DNA of 8,381 nucleotides from CAYMBL01 sp044225155 (lineage in GTDB: Bacteria; Planctomycetota; Phycisphaerae; UBA1845; Fen-1342): NCBI GenBank assembly GCA_044225155.1, contig JBGAJB010000153.1, forward strand, positions 1 to 8,381. The letters are read 5' to 3'. The stretch's first letter is position 1. Every line of letters begins with the position of its first letter. The notes beneath the pieces are model-generated. The model did no database searches, was not told the DNA's origin, and saw nothing but the letters and a program-made list of their open reading frames with translations. This document shows positions 1-6,582 of this stretch, piece after piece. Made by a program: the position numbers and the translations under genes.

Positions 1-481
1 GCGCGGCAGCCTGGGCCGCCATGGCACGCACCGAGTCCTCCACGAGCAAATAGCCGGCGTCGGACTCAAACAGGCCAACCTGTCCCGCCGCCGGATCGAA
101 TCCCGGAAAACGTTGCGGGACCTGCTCGGCCGTCAACGTTTCCAATCCCAGTTCGTGAAGCTCGGCCGAGCGGCGCACGCCCGCGATCAGCGCCGAGTTT
201 TCATCGCCGCACAGCAGCAACCCCACGCGATGAAACAACGTCCGCGCCGCGGCCCGCTCCAGCTCGCCCCAAAGCTCGTAGGCCCGGTGGAGCAGCGGGA
301 TGTAATCCGGGTGTTCGAAATACGCCTTACGAATGATCCGCGTGTGGCCGTGCGAACTGCCGCGCTCGTGGCCGAGATCGAACTGCTCGATCCCCAGCAC
401 GCGCATTCCGCGCGCGGCCAAGCGCCAGGCGGCAGCACTGCCCATCGCGCCGAGCCCGAGCACGATCGCGTCGTAAGTCAT
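1..481 (-). CDS. FAD-dependent oxidoreductase, monomeric sarcosine oxidase / N-methyltryptophan oxidase (SolA) type, N-terminal part
   Basis: This is the first 160 residues of a gene that reads leftwards and is cut by the window start. The protein opens with MTYDAIVLGLGAMGSAAAW, a dinucleotide-binding Rossmann strand with a GxGxxG pattern at about residues 9-14, followed by a second strand ending in Glu (GIEQF) that would hold the FAD ribose. Next comes GSSHGHTRIIRKAYFE, closely similar to the active-site stretch of monomeric sarcosine oxidase, in which the Arg residues and the nearby basic position act in substrate binding and oxygen activation. The family oxidises N-methyl amino acids to the free amine, formaldehyde and hydrogen peroxide; the actual substrate cannot be read here. 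The Cys that links FAD covalently in this family would lie beyond the window. The start follows the preceding small gene by 9 bases, which suggests co-transcription. No good Shine-Dalgarno is visible. Family assignment is strong, substrate uncertain. Confidence 0.88.
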   Translation of the reverse strand, partial: MTYDAIVLGLGAMGSAAAWRLAARGMRVLGIEQFDLGHERGSSHGHTRIIRKAYFEHPDYIPLLHRAYELWGELERAAARTLFHRVGLLLCGDENSALIAGVRRSAELHELGLETLTAEQVPQRFPGFDPAAGQVGLFESDAGYLLVEDSVRAMAAQAAA

Positions 482-490
482 GTCGTCATG

Positions 491-799
491 TTACGCCGGG
501 CGGTCGGTCGCACCGCGGCGATGCATCACAACCGTGACGCGCGCGGCCGAACGTGGCGGCCGCCAGAAACACGCCGCCGTCAAAATGGCCAGCATGGTCG
601 CGGTCGCGAAGAACGCCAACCGAACGGCCGGCAAGCTCCACTCCGTCGGTCCGAAAAGCCCCAAACCCAGCGCCGCACAACTGCCGGCCCCACTCAGCAG
701 CCCGATCATCGCTCGCATGATTTCCCCGAGCGGCCATGCGCCGGCAAAACGTGCGCCCAGCCGCCCCGGGACGTTGTCGGCTGAACCCAAGGCGGGCAT
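491..799 (-). CDS. Small two-helix membrane protein, unrecognised
   Basis: This is a 102-residue open frame between mutS and the sarcosine oxidase-like gene. I do not recognise the family. Two hydrophobic stretches are visible, at about residues 30-50 (MIGLLSGAGSCAALGLGLF) and 60-79 (LAFFATATMLAILTAACFW), joined by a short PTEW loop and followed by a basic tail (PPRSAARVTV, HRR). This suggests an inner-membrane protein with two helices. The frame stays open upstream to 934, but that part overlaps mutS and has a poor, Arg/Ser-rich composition, so the ATG at 799, 52 bases after the mutS stop, is preferred. An ATG at 718 (residue 28) preceded by GGGGA is an alternative that would give 75 residues beginning right at the first helix. 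No clear Shine-Dalgarno precedes 799. It could be a chance frame, but the position, strand and hydrophobic pattern favour a real gene. Confidence 0.6.
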   Translation of the reverse strand: MPALGSADNVPGRLGARFAGAWPLGEIMRAMIGLLSGAGSCAALGLGLFGPTEWSLPAVRLAFFATATMLAILTAACFWRPPRSAARVTVVMHRRGATDRPA

Positions 800-851
800 G
801 AGCGGAGCGGATGGAGAATGTGTTAGGCGCGTTCGCGGCTGATAAGCACGG

Positions 852-3554
852 CTATAGCATGGAACGCCACTTGCGCAGCAATTCGATCGACTTTTCGGGC
901 GTGAGTCGATCGAGCGCCGCTTCTCTGAGCGCACGCACGATTGCCTCTTCCGGTGCTTCGAAAAGCCGCAGCTGTCGCTGCCGCCGGCGCTGCGCCGCGG
1001 CCAGCACCGGGCGCTGCGATTCGCGACCGAAGTTTTTCTCCAGCTCGCTCAGCACGGCGTTCGCCCGCTCCAGCACCGCCTGCGGAATGCCGGCCAGCTT
1101 CGCGACGTGCAGGCCGTAGCTGCGATCCGCCGCGCCGGGCACGATGCGATGCAGAAAGACGACCTGCTCCTCGAACTCGCGCACGGAGACGTTCAGGTTG
1201 AACACGCCATCGAGCAACTCCGAAAGTTCCGTCAATTCGTGATAGTGCGTCGCGAAGAGCGCCCGGCAGCCTACGCGCGTCGCGAGTTGCTCCGTAATCG
1301 CCCACGCGAGCGAAAGGCCGTCAAAGGTGCTCGTCCCGCGGCCGATTTCGTCCAGAATCACGAGGCTCGCGGGCGTCGCGTTGTGGAGGATGTTGGCGGT
1401 TTCGACCATCTCGACCATGAAGGTCGATTGGCCACGCGCGAGTTCGTCGGCCGCACCGACGCGCGTGAAAATTCGATCAACCGGTCCAAGCCGCATGCGC
1501 CGCGCCGGCACATAGCAACCACAGTGCGCCAGCAGCGTCAGCAGCGCGACCTGGCGAATGTATGTGCTCTTGCCGGCCATGTTCGGACCGGTGATCAGCG
1601 CGAGCCGGCCGGTGGAATTTTCACTGTCTGCAGCCGCCTCAGCCGAACTCTCGGAATGGACGGCCGTCAGCGACGTGTCATTCGCCACGAAGCCCGCGTC
1701 CAGCAACTGCTCCAGCACCGGATGACGCCCATCGTCGATTTCCAGCACCGGTTGTGAGACGAACTCCGGCGCCACGTAGCGCCGCCGAGCGGCCAGCTCC
1801 GCCCAGCCCGCGAGCACGTCCAGCTCGCCCAGCGCCTCCGCCGTACGCTGCAACTGCGGCACGAAGAGCAGCACGCGTTCGCGCAGCGTGACGAACAGCT
1901 CGTATTCCAGCTCCGCGGCCTTCGCCTCGGCCGAGAGTGATTCGCCCTCGAAGCGCTTCAGCTCGTCGGTGATGTAGCGTTCCGCGTTCTTGACGGTCTG
2001 CTTACGGACATATTCGGCCGGCACGCGCGTGCGATGCGTGTTGGAGATTTCGATGTAAAAGCCGAAAACGCGGTTGTACGCGACCTTTAGTGTGGGAATG
2101 CCGCTGCGCTCGATCTCGCGCGCCTGATAGTCGGCCAGCCACGACTGCCCGTCGCGGCCGATGTGCCGCAGCCGATCCAGCTCCGGATGCACGCCTTCGC
2201 TGAAGATGCCGCCTTCGCGCATTGCGATCGGGGCGTCGGGCCGCAGGCGCGCACACAATTCCTCGGCCAGCTCGTCCAGTCCGTCGAGCCGGGCAGCCAG
2301 CGCCGCGCAGTCCGGCACATCGAGCGCGGCCAGATTTCGCCGCAGCGGATCAAGCCGCCGCAGTGCGTCGCCGAGCGTTCGCAGCTCGCGCGGATGGGTC
2401 CGCAGAACACCAAGCCGTCCGACGATGCGCTCGATGTCGCCCATCTCTCGCAGCGCCTGTCGCAACGCGGCGCGAACCGCTTCCGCCCCGCGCAGCGCCG
2501 CGATCATCCGCTGCCGCGCGCGAATCTCCTCGACGTCGCGGAGCGGGTAACAGAGCCACTGTCGCAGCTGGCGCGCTCCGACCGCGTTGCAGGTTAAATC
2601 GACCGCGCCGAGCAGCGAGCCCGCTCGCGCGCCGCTTCGCAGCGTGCGTTCCACTTCCAGCGAGCGCAGCGTGGTGGGGTCGAGCACGACGTGTTGCGCG
2701 AGTTCCTGGCGTCGCGGCGGCCGCAGATGCCGGGTCGCGGAAATCTGCGTTTCGCGAACATATGCCAGCAACGCGCCGGCCGCCCGCAGGGACGCATCCA
2801 TCTCGCTGAAGCCGAAGCCTTCGAGGTTGGCCGTCCCAAACTGTCCGCGCAGTAGTTCTTCCGCACGCTCGGACGAGAAATCGCCGGCGCTGCGGTAGGT
2901 GAGCGCGGCCTGTATGCGCTCGCGCAGCGTCGCATCGAGAGCGTGCCGCCCGACGGCGAGACTTTCCGCCAGCAGAATTTCCGCCGGTGCGGCGCGATAG
3001 AGTTCGTCGGCCACGCGCTCGGGAGAGCACAGGCGCACCAGGAATTCGCCGGTGGACAATTCCAGCGTCGCGACGCCCGCCTGCGCGCCGTCGACCTGCA
3101 CGGCCGCGAGAATGTTGGCTCGCGCGCGATCGAGCAGCCCGTCATCGGTCAACGTGCCCGGCGTAACAATTCGCACCAGCCCACGCTTCACGACGCCCTT
3201 GGCCTGCTTGGCATCCTCCATCTGCTCGCTGATTGCGACTTTCTCGCCGGCGGCCACGAGACGCGCGAGGTAGCCCTCGAGCGCGTGGTGCGGAATGCCG
3301 GCCAGCGGGGTGCGGCCGCCATCCCGACTGGTCAGCGTGATGCCGAGGAGCTGCGCTGCGCGTTTCGCGTCGTCGTAGAAAAGCTCATAAAAGTCGCCCA
3401 TGCGAAAGAGCAGCAACGCGTCGCCAACCTGCTTCTTCTGCTCCCAGAATTGCCGCATCGCGGGCGTCAGCTCCGCCGCTTCGGGCGGGGCCGGCGGAAT
3501 GACGGGCACGTCGTCCGCCTCCCGGCTGGGTTTTTGTCGTGTACGGGTGCTCAC
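852..3554 (-). CDS. mutS: DNA mismatch repair protein MutS
   Basis: MutS recognises base mismatches and small loops as a dimer and, on ATP binding, becomes a sliding clamp that recruits MutL. The 900-residue frame is complete for the family. The mismatch-binding domain has RMGDFYELFYDDA, with the Phe-x-Glu reading residues at 55 and 57, followed by AGIPHHALEGYLARLV and the VRIVTPGT motif near 128-134. Core and clamp domains run to about 630. The ATPase has Walker A GPNMAGKST (656-664), the trans-acting segment DELARGQSTFMVEM (703-716), Walker B LVILDEIGRGTS (731-742) and FATHYHEL (768-775). QLRLF at 861-865 fits the beta-clamp binding pattern. A Ser/Glu-rich insert of about 15 residues (634-648) precedes the ATPase. 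The listed start is a GTG without a clear Shine-Dalgarno; GTG at 3509 (885 residues) has GGAGG eight bases upstream and may be the true start. No mutL is adjacent. Confidence 0.97.
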   Translation of the reverse strand: MSTRTRQKPSREADDVPVIPPAPPEAAELTPAMRQFWEQKKQVGDALLLFRMGDFYELFYDDAKRAAQLLGITLTSRDGGRTPLAGIPHHALEGYLARLVAAGEKVAISEQMEDAKQAKGVVKRGLVRIVTPGTLTDDGLLDRARANILAAVQVDGAQAGVATLELSTGEFLVRLCSPERVADELYRAAPAEILLAESLAVGRHALDATLRERIQAALTYRSAGDFSSERAEELLRGQFGTANLEGFGFSEMDASLRAAGALLAYVRETQISATRHLRPPRRQELAQHVVLDPTTLRSLEVERTLRSGARAGSLLGAVDLTCNAVGARQLRQWLCYPLRDVEEIRARQRMIAALRGAEAVRAALRQALREMGDIERIVGRLGVLRTHPRELRTLGDALRRLDPLRRNLAALDVPDCAALAARLDGLDELAEELCARLRPDAPIAMREGGIFSEGVHPELDRLRHIGRDGQSWLADYQAREIERSGIPTLKVAYNRVFGFYIEISNTHRTRVPAEYVRKQTVKNAERYITDELKRFEGESLSAEAKAAELEYELFVTLRERVLLFVPQLQRTAEALGELDVLAGWAELAARRRYVAPEFVSQPVLEIDDGRHPVLEQLLDAGFVANDTSLTAVHSESSAEAAADSENSTGRLALITGPNMAGKSTYIRQVALLTLLAHCGCYVPARRMRLGPVDRIFTRVGAADELARGQSTFMVEMVETANILHNATPASLVILDEIGRGTSTFDGLSLAWAITEQLATRVGCRALFATHYHELTELSELLDGVFNLNVSVREFEEQVVFLHRIVPGAADRSYGLHVAKLAGIPQAVLERANAVLSELEKNFGRESQRPVLAAAQRRRQRQLRLFEAPEEAIVRALREAALDRLTPEKSIELLRKWRSML
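3518..3522 (-). promoter_or_regulatory. Candidate Shine-Dalgarno for an internal mutS start
   Basis: On the minus strand the sequence reads GGAGG followed by eight bases and then GTG at 3509, in the mutS frame (residue 16 of the long form). The GTG at 3554 has no comparable site. Conserved MutS sequence begins only around residue 29, so both starts keep the whole family domain. This site could equally be chance within codons for Arg-Glu-Ala. Confidence 0.4.
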
Positions 3555-3604
3555 GAGCGGAATTTAGCCCGGAAACGGAAAAGTTTCGAACGCGGCGCGT
3601 CGCG

Positions 3605-3952
3605 CTAGAGCGAAGTGAAGAGGTAGAGCACGCTGATCAGCACGACCATCAGATTCAACACGCCGACGATCCACAGTGCTCGCCGCTTGCGTACACGTCC
3701 CGCCACCAGGATCGCCGCGGATCCACCCATGGCACCTAACCACATTTGGGCCAGAGACAACGCGCGTCCCATGGAGCGGTGATACGCCAGAAATGCTGCG
3801 TCCGGATTCCGATCAGAAAGCACCGTCTCGGAGCGCGCGTGGTTAGCAGCGTGAACCCACCAGATAAGTGCTGTGGTGATCCCCAAAATCACGGCCGCCG
3901 CTGCGCTGCGGGTGTTGGAACCGGGCATGCCGTAAGACGATCGCGCGTGCAT
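3605..3952 (-). CDS. Small three-helix membrane protein, unrecognised
   Basis: This is a 115-residue protein encoded between the VOC gene and mutS; I do not recognise the family. Three hydrophobic segments are visible, at about residues 17-36 (AVILGITTALIWWVHAA), 65-84 (LSLAQMWLGAMGGSAAILVAG) and 92-113 (ALWIVGVLNLMVVLISVLYLF). A polar loop of about 28 residues lies between the first two helices and a basic RVRKRR turn between the last two. The positive-inside rule would place that turn in the cytoplasm. The start lies 15 bases after the VOC stop and the stop lies 50 bases before the mutS start, so it is probably co-transcribed with both. Neither the ATG at 3952 nor the in-frame ATG at 3928 has a strong Shine-Dalgarno. 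Strand, spacing and hydrophobicity pattern support a real gene. Confidence 0.72.
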   Translation of the reverse strand: MHARSSYGMPGSNTRSAAAAVILGITTALIWWVHAANHARSETVLSDRNPDAAFLAYHRSMGRALSLAQMWLGAMGGSAAILVAGRVRKRRALWIVGVLNLMVVLISVLYLFTSL

Positions 3953-3967
3953 GTAGCCGCGTCAAGC

Positions 3968-4918
3968 TCAAGGCACGAATCGCAACGCGTGTCCGTCCGG
4001 ATCACGGATCGCCCTGGTGCCGGTCCGCGGTTCGTCCGATCGCGACGACGAGTTCGCAGTCACGAGCACTTCCCAGTGCAGCAGGTCATTCTCGTGCGCA
4101 TTTGCCGGAAAAGCGCGTCCGTCGCGCGGGTTGAGATATTCTAGAAACTCGATCGCCGGCCCGCGCTCAGCGCGCAGCGTTGTGATGCGCAAGCGCGCCC
4201 CCGGCACGTTGTTCAGATTCTCCTGCTCCGGGCCATAGTTCTCGCTGCCGCCCACGACCTTAAAGCCCAGTTGATCGCGATAGAACTTCAGGCTTGCGTC
4301 CGTATCGGACACGACGATTGCCGTGTGATCGATTCCCAGGAACAGCGGCCGCTCTTTCGCTCCGACCGTGCCGCTGGCACGCTGCCGCCACTTCGGGTCA
4401 CCTTTGTCGGGCGGGAATTGAAGGATTTCGAGGAAATGGCCATCGGGATCGCGGAAGTAGAACGCGCGGATGCCGGCCGCGTTCTTGTTCCAATCAGGCA
4501 GAGTCTGCGGACCATTCTTCGAGGCCGCCTGCACGCCCTTCTCCATGAGCCGCGCGTACGCGCGATCCATGTCGCTGACGATGATCGCAATGTGCTGGAA
4601 CCAGCGGTCGTTGCTGCGCGTGTCAGCCGGGAACGGTTGGCCGCGGTCCGCGAATTCCCGCAATTCGATCGTCTCGTCGCCGAGACGCAGTCGGACGGTG
4701 CGCACGCTCGATTTCGCATTCGCGCGGTCTCTTTCCTCGGGCGCATCCGCGAACGCCAATACATCCTTGAAGAATGCCTTGGAGCGGTCGATGTCCCCTA
4801 CCGTGATGGCGATTCGCGTGACCGCTGCGACTGTTGGCCGGCGCTCCTGTGCGTTTAGCGGAGTGACCGCGAGCAGGAGGATTGTGACGAGCCAGAGGCG
4901 TGTTGAGTTTCGGGTCAT
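3968..4918 (-). CDS. Exported VOC-family (glyoxalase/dioxygenase fold) protein with two tandem domains
   Basis: This 316-residue protein begins with a signal peptide: basic MTRNSTR, a hydrophobic core LWLVTILLLAVT, and a likely cleavage after LNA at residue 24. It should act outside the cytoplasm. Four beta-alpha-beta repeats of the vicinal oxygen chelate fold follow. Module 1 is about 33-90, module 2 about 107-168 (FQHIAIIVSDMDRAY ... FRDPDGHFLEIL), module 3 about 194-262 (GIDHTAIVVSDTDASLKFYRD ... IEFLEYL) and module 4 from 278. Possible metal ligands are His109 and Glu164 in the first domain and His198 and Glu257 or Glu260 in the second. Module 4 is short: only about 25 residues separate HWEVLV from RDPDGHALRF, against about 50 for the equivalent stretch in module 2. 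The ATG at 4918 is preceded by GAGGA with six bases spacing. The gene lies 94 bases downstream of the GMC oxidoreductase, suggesting a joint function. The reaction is unknown. Confidence 0.85.
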   Translation of the reverse strand: MTRNSTRLWLVTILLLAVTPLNAQERRPTVAAVTRIAITVGDIDRSKAFFKDVLAFADAPEERDRANAKSSVRTVRLRLGDETIELREFADRGQPFPADTRSNDRWFQHIAIIVSDMDRAYARLMEKGVQAASKNGPQTLPDWNKNAAGIRAFYFRDPDGHFLEILQFPPDKGDPKWRQRASGTVGAKERPLFLGIDHTAIVVSDTDASLKFYRDQLGFKVVGGSENYGPEQENLNNVPGARLRITTLRAERGPAIEFLEYLNPRDGRAFPANAHENDLLHWEVLVTANSSSRSDEPRTGTRAIRDPDGHALRFVP

Positions 4919-5012
4919 GAGAATTCCTCGATCGAGTCGAAGGCTCGGGAATATCCGCGCGGGTCGGCGGACTCCTCGCCCTCCCGGGGTGCAGATCGAT
5001 TTCGTTTTTCGC

Positions 5013-5219
5013 TTAGCGCAGGCGCTCGCTGATGTGCTCGGCCACGCGGAGGGCGTTGGCCATAATGGTCAGTGACGGATTCACGGCGCTGCTCGACGGG
5101 AAGAAGCTCGCGTCGACAGCGTACAGGTTGTCCAGGTCGTGCGCCTTGCAGTTCAGGTCGAGCACGGATGCTCGCGGGTCGGTGCCGAAACGCAGTGTCC
5201 CGTTCTGATGGCTCGTGCC
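5013..5219 (-). pseudogene. Detached C-terminal catalytic segment of the GMC oxidoreductase, out of frame with the main gene
   Basis: This 68-codon stretch plus TAA, with no start of its own, reads GTSHQNGTLRFGTDP at its beginning, then LDLNCKAHDLDNLYAVDASF and finally SSAVNPSLTIMANALRV. It is the typical end of a GMC oxidoreductase. The His of SHQNGT and the Asn of NPSLT correspond to the catalytic His-Asn pair of the family, and NLYAVDASF belongs to the last FAD-contacting stretch. The frame is shifted by -1 (equivalently +2) relative to the main gene, which stops at 5222. The sequence itself is clean, so the break is either recent or artefactual. As it lacks a start codon and Shine-Dalgarno, it is unlikely to be translated alone. 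Confidence 0.9.
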
Positions 5220-5221
5220 GC

Positions 5222-6487
5222 TCAGAGCGCCGCTTCCAGCTTTCCGCGCAGCCGCTCGTAGGCTTCGAGGTTGTTCGGCGTGTAACTGACGCGGATCGCG
5301 CCGTCGGGGCGTAGCGAGACGCGATTCTCGGCGTCCGGCAAATCCTCGGCCGTAATGAAGAAATCGATCGATTGCGACAGGATCTCATGTGGGTCGCGGC
5401 CCGGCAGAACTTCCTGACCCATGAAGCGCACCGTGTCTTCGTCCGGCTTTCCCATGAGCTGGATCGTGCCGAGCGGCAGTTGGGAATCGGCCGCGCCGTG
5501 ATAAAAATCCGTCACTCCAAACGTCTTTTGGAACCGCGAAGGATTCGGTGAGTCACACACGGCCAGCAGCAGGCCGTTGTTGTGACACATGTAGTTGCGC
5601 CCCACCAAGCCAGACGAATTCGCCAGGCCGTGCGGATGATGTTCCGATGCGGAGCGCAGCAGCAGCGCGGCCGAATTAATCGCCCCGCACGCGACGACGA
5701 CCACGTCCGCCCGCAAAGTGATGGATTCTCCCTGCCGCTGAACGACCACGCCCGTGATCGCGCGACCCGAAGCGTTCGTGAGCAGCCGCTCGGCCTTCGC
5801 GTTCGTCAGAATTTCAACATTCGAGTGTTCCAGCGCCGGTTGCACCGCAACGACGTGCGCATCGGACTTCACTTCGGTCAGATCGGGATAGCCATCAAAC
5901 CGGCCGAGCCGGTATGGCGCGTGGCCGCTGCTTTCGGACGGGAGCCGCAGGCCGATCGGGATCGAAAATGGCCGCAAGCCGCCGGCCCGCAGGTCGTCAA
6001 AAACTTCCTGCATGCGCGGCTCGTGTTCCAGGGGCGGGTGCGCATAGTCACCGTCAGCCGGCGGATCGCACGGGTCCGCGCCGCGTCGTCCACGCACGCT
6101 GTAAAGCCGTTCGGCCTGCGAGTAGTAGGGCGCGAAATCGCTGTAGTGCAGCGGCCAGGCGGGTGACACGCCGCCGTAATGCCGCACGGCCCCGAAATCA
6201 CCTTTCGCGCATCCGGAGCATGGGTTGCCGTACACCCTTGTGCGTTTCCCCGACCCAGCGGGTGTACGGCGAAACGGCTGATCGAAGCGGTCGTACCACG
6301 TCTCATTGGCCTGACAGCGTCGACAGGAAAACTCGATCGGACCGAGATTTTCGTGTTCGCGCGGCAGGAATCCGCCGCGCTCGATCAGCAGGATGCGTTT
6401 GCCGGTCGGAGCGAGCTGGTAAGCCAGCGTGCCGCCGCCCGCGCCGGTACCGATGATGATCACGTCATAAGAGTCGCGCTGGGTCAT
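5222..6487 (-). CDS. GMC-family FAD oxidoreductase, truncated by frameshift/deletion before the catalytic C terminus
   Basis: This 421-residue frame belongs to the glucose-methanol-choline (BetA-like, COG2303) oxidoreductases, flavoenzymes that oxidise alcohol groups of sugars and other polyols. It opens with YDVIIIGTGAGGGTLAYQLA (FAD-binding GxGxxG at 13-18) and the strand ending LLIERGG near 34-39. Other family stretches are HYGGVSPAWPLHYSDFAPYY (103-122), the ACGAINSAALLLRSA segment (267-280) and DFFITAEDLPDAENRVSL (375-392). The frame then stops after KLEAAL, although members continue for about 90-100 further residues; 68 of them lie downstream in another frame (5219-5013). Without them the product would lack the catalytic His and Asn. 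Residues 73-99 look unlike the family, and a shifted frame there matches better. The ATG at 6487 is chosen because GGAG lies seven bases upstream and homology begins there; the frame's extension to 6646 overlaps the divergent ABC gene. Best regarded as a pseudogene or a locally misassembled gene. Confidence 0.85.
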   Translation of the reverse strand: MTQRDSYDVIIIGTGAGGGTLAYQLAPTGKRILLIERGGFLPREHENLGPIEFSCRRCQANETWYDRFDQPFRRTPAGSGKRTRVYGNPCSGCAKGDFGAVRHYGGVSPAWPLHYSDFAPYYSQAERLYSVRGRRGADPCDPPADGDYAHPPLEHEPRMQEVFDDLRAGGLRPFSIPIGLRLPSESSGHAPYRLGRFDGYPDLTEVKSDAHVVAVQPALEHSNVEILTNAKAERLLTNASGRAITGVVVQRQGESITLRADVVVVACGAINSAALLLRSASEHHPHGLANSSGLVGRNYMCHNNGLLLAVCDSPNPSRFQKTFGVTDFYHGAADSQLPLGTIQLMGKPDEDTVRFMGQEVLPGRDPHEILSQSIDFFITAEDLPDAENRVSLRPDGAIRVSYTPNNLEAYERLRGKLEAAL

Positions 6488-6582
6488 TTTGCCGCTCCGC
6501 TCGGAATCCGGCTTTGGATGCGGCCGAGTTGCGTCGGTTACGACCGGCGGCCTGACGAGCCGATCGCCTTTATGATGATTCG
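6488..6582. promoter_or_regulatory. Divergent intergenic region between the GMC oxidoreductase and ABC transporter genes
   Basis: These 95 bases separate two genes reading away from each other, so promoters for both directions should lie here or inside the gene starts. On the minus side the GMC Shine-Dalgarno GGAG occupies 6495-6498. On the plus side a TATGAT hexamer lies at 6571-6576. I see no well-spaced -35 box for either direction and no clear operator palindrome. Confidence 0.5.
6571..6576 (+). promoter_or_regulatory. Possible -10 element for a leaderless ABC transporter transcript
   Basis: TATGAT differs from the consensus TATAAT at one position. It ends seven bases before the A of the ATG at 6583, the usual distance to a transcription start, and no Shine-Dalgarno precedes that ATG. 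This would fit a leaderless mRNA. No -35 element is visible at the usual spacing, and a single hexamer can occur by chance. Confidence 0.25.

Noticed and set aside
478..489. Three-codon minimal ORF (ATG ACG ACA TGA) overlapping the sarcosine oxidase-like start
   Set aside because: The TGA overlaps the ATG as ATGA, which could in theory couple translation, but there is no Shine-Dalgarno and such short frames occur by chance.
113..784. A 223-codon + strand frame across the left end
   Set aside because: It overlaps antisense the sarcosine oxidase-like gene and the small membrane gene, and its product is Arg/Gln/Pro-rich without family features.
825..845. Inverted repeat CGCG-TT-CGCG between mutS and the small membrane gene as a terminator
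   Set aside because: The loop is too short for a stable hairpin and no T-run follows in the direction of transcription.
2943..3608. A 221-codon open frame on the + strand opposite mutS
   Set aside because: It lies antisense to well-supported mutS codons, has Arg/His/Gln-rich low-quality composition and no recognisable motif; long antisense frames are common in GC-rich DNA.
4271..4858. A 195-codon + strand frame within the VOC gene
   Set aside because: It is antisense to a gene with a signal peptide and four recognisable VOC modules; its translation shows no domain.
5215..5230. Programmed ribosomal frameshift at the GMC stop (CTC TGA resembles the RF2 site)
   Set aside because: An RF2-like +1 shift would enter the third frame (ERHEP...), not the one encoding GTSHQNGT. 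There is no slippery heptamer for a -1 shift, and a shift would not supply the residues missing relative to the family.
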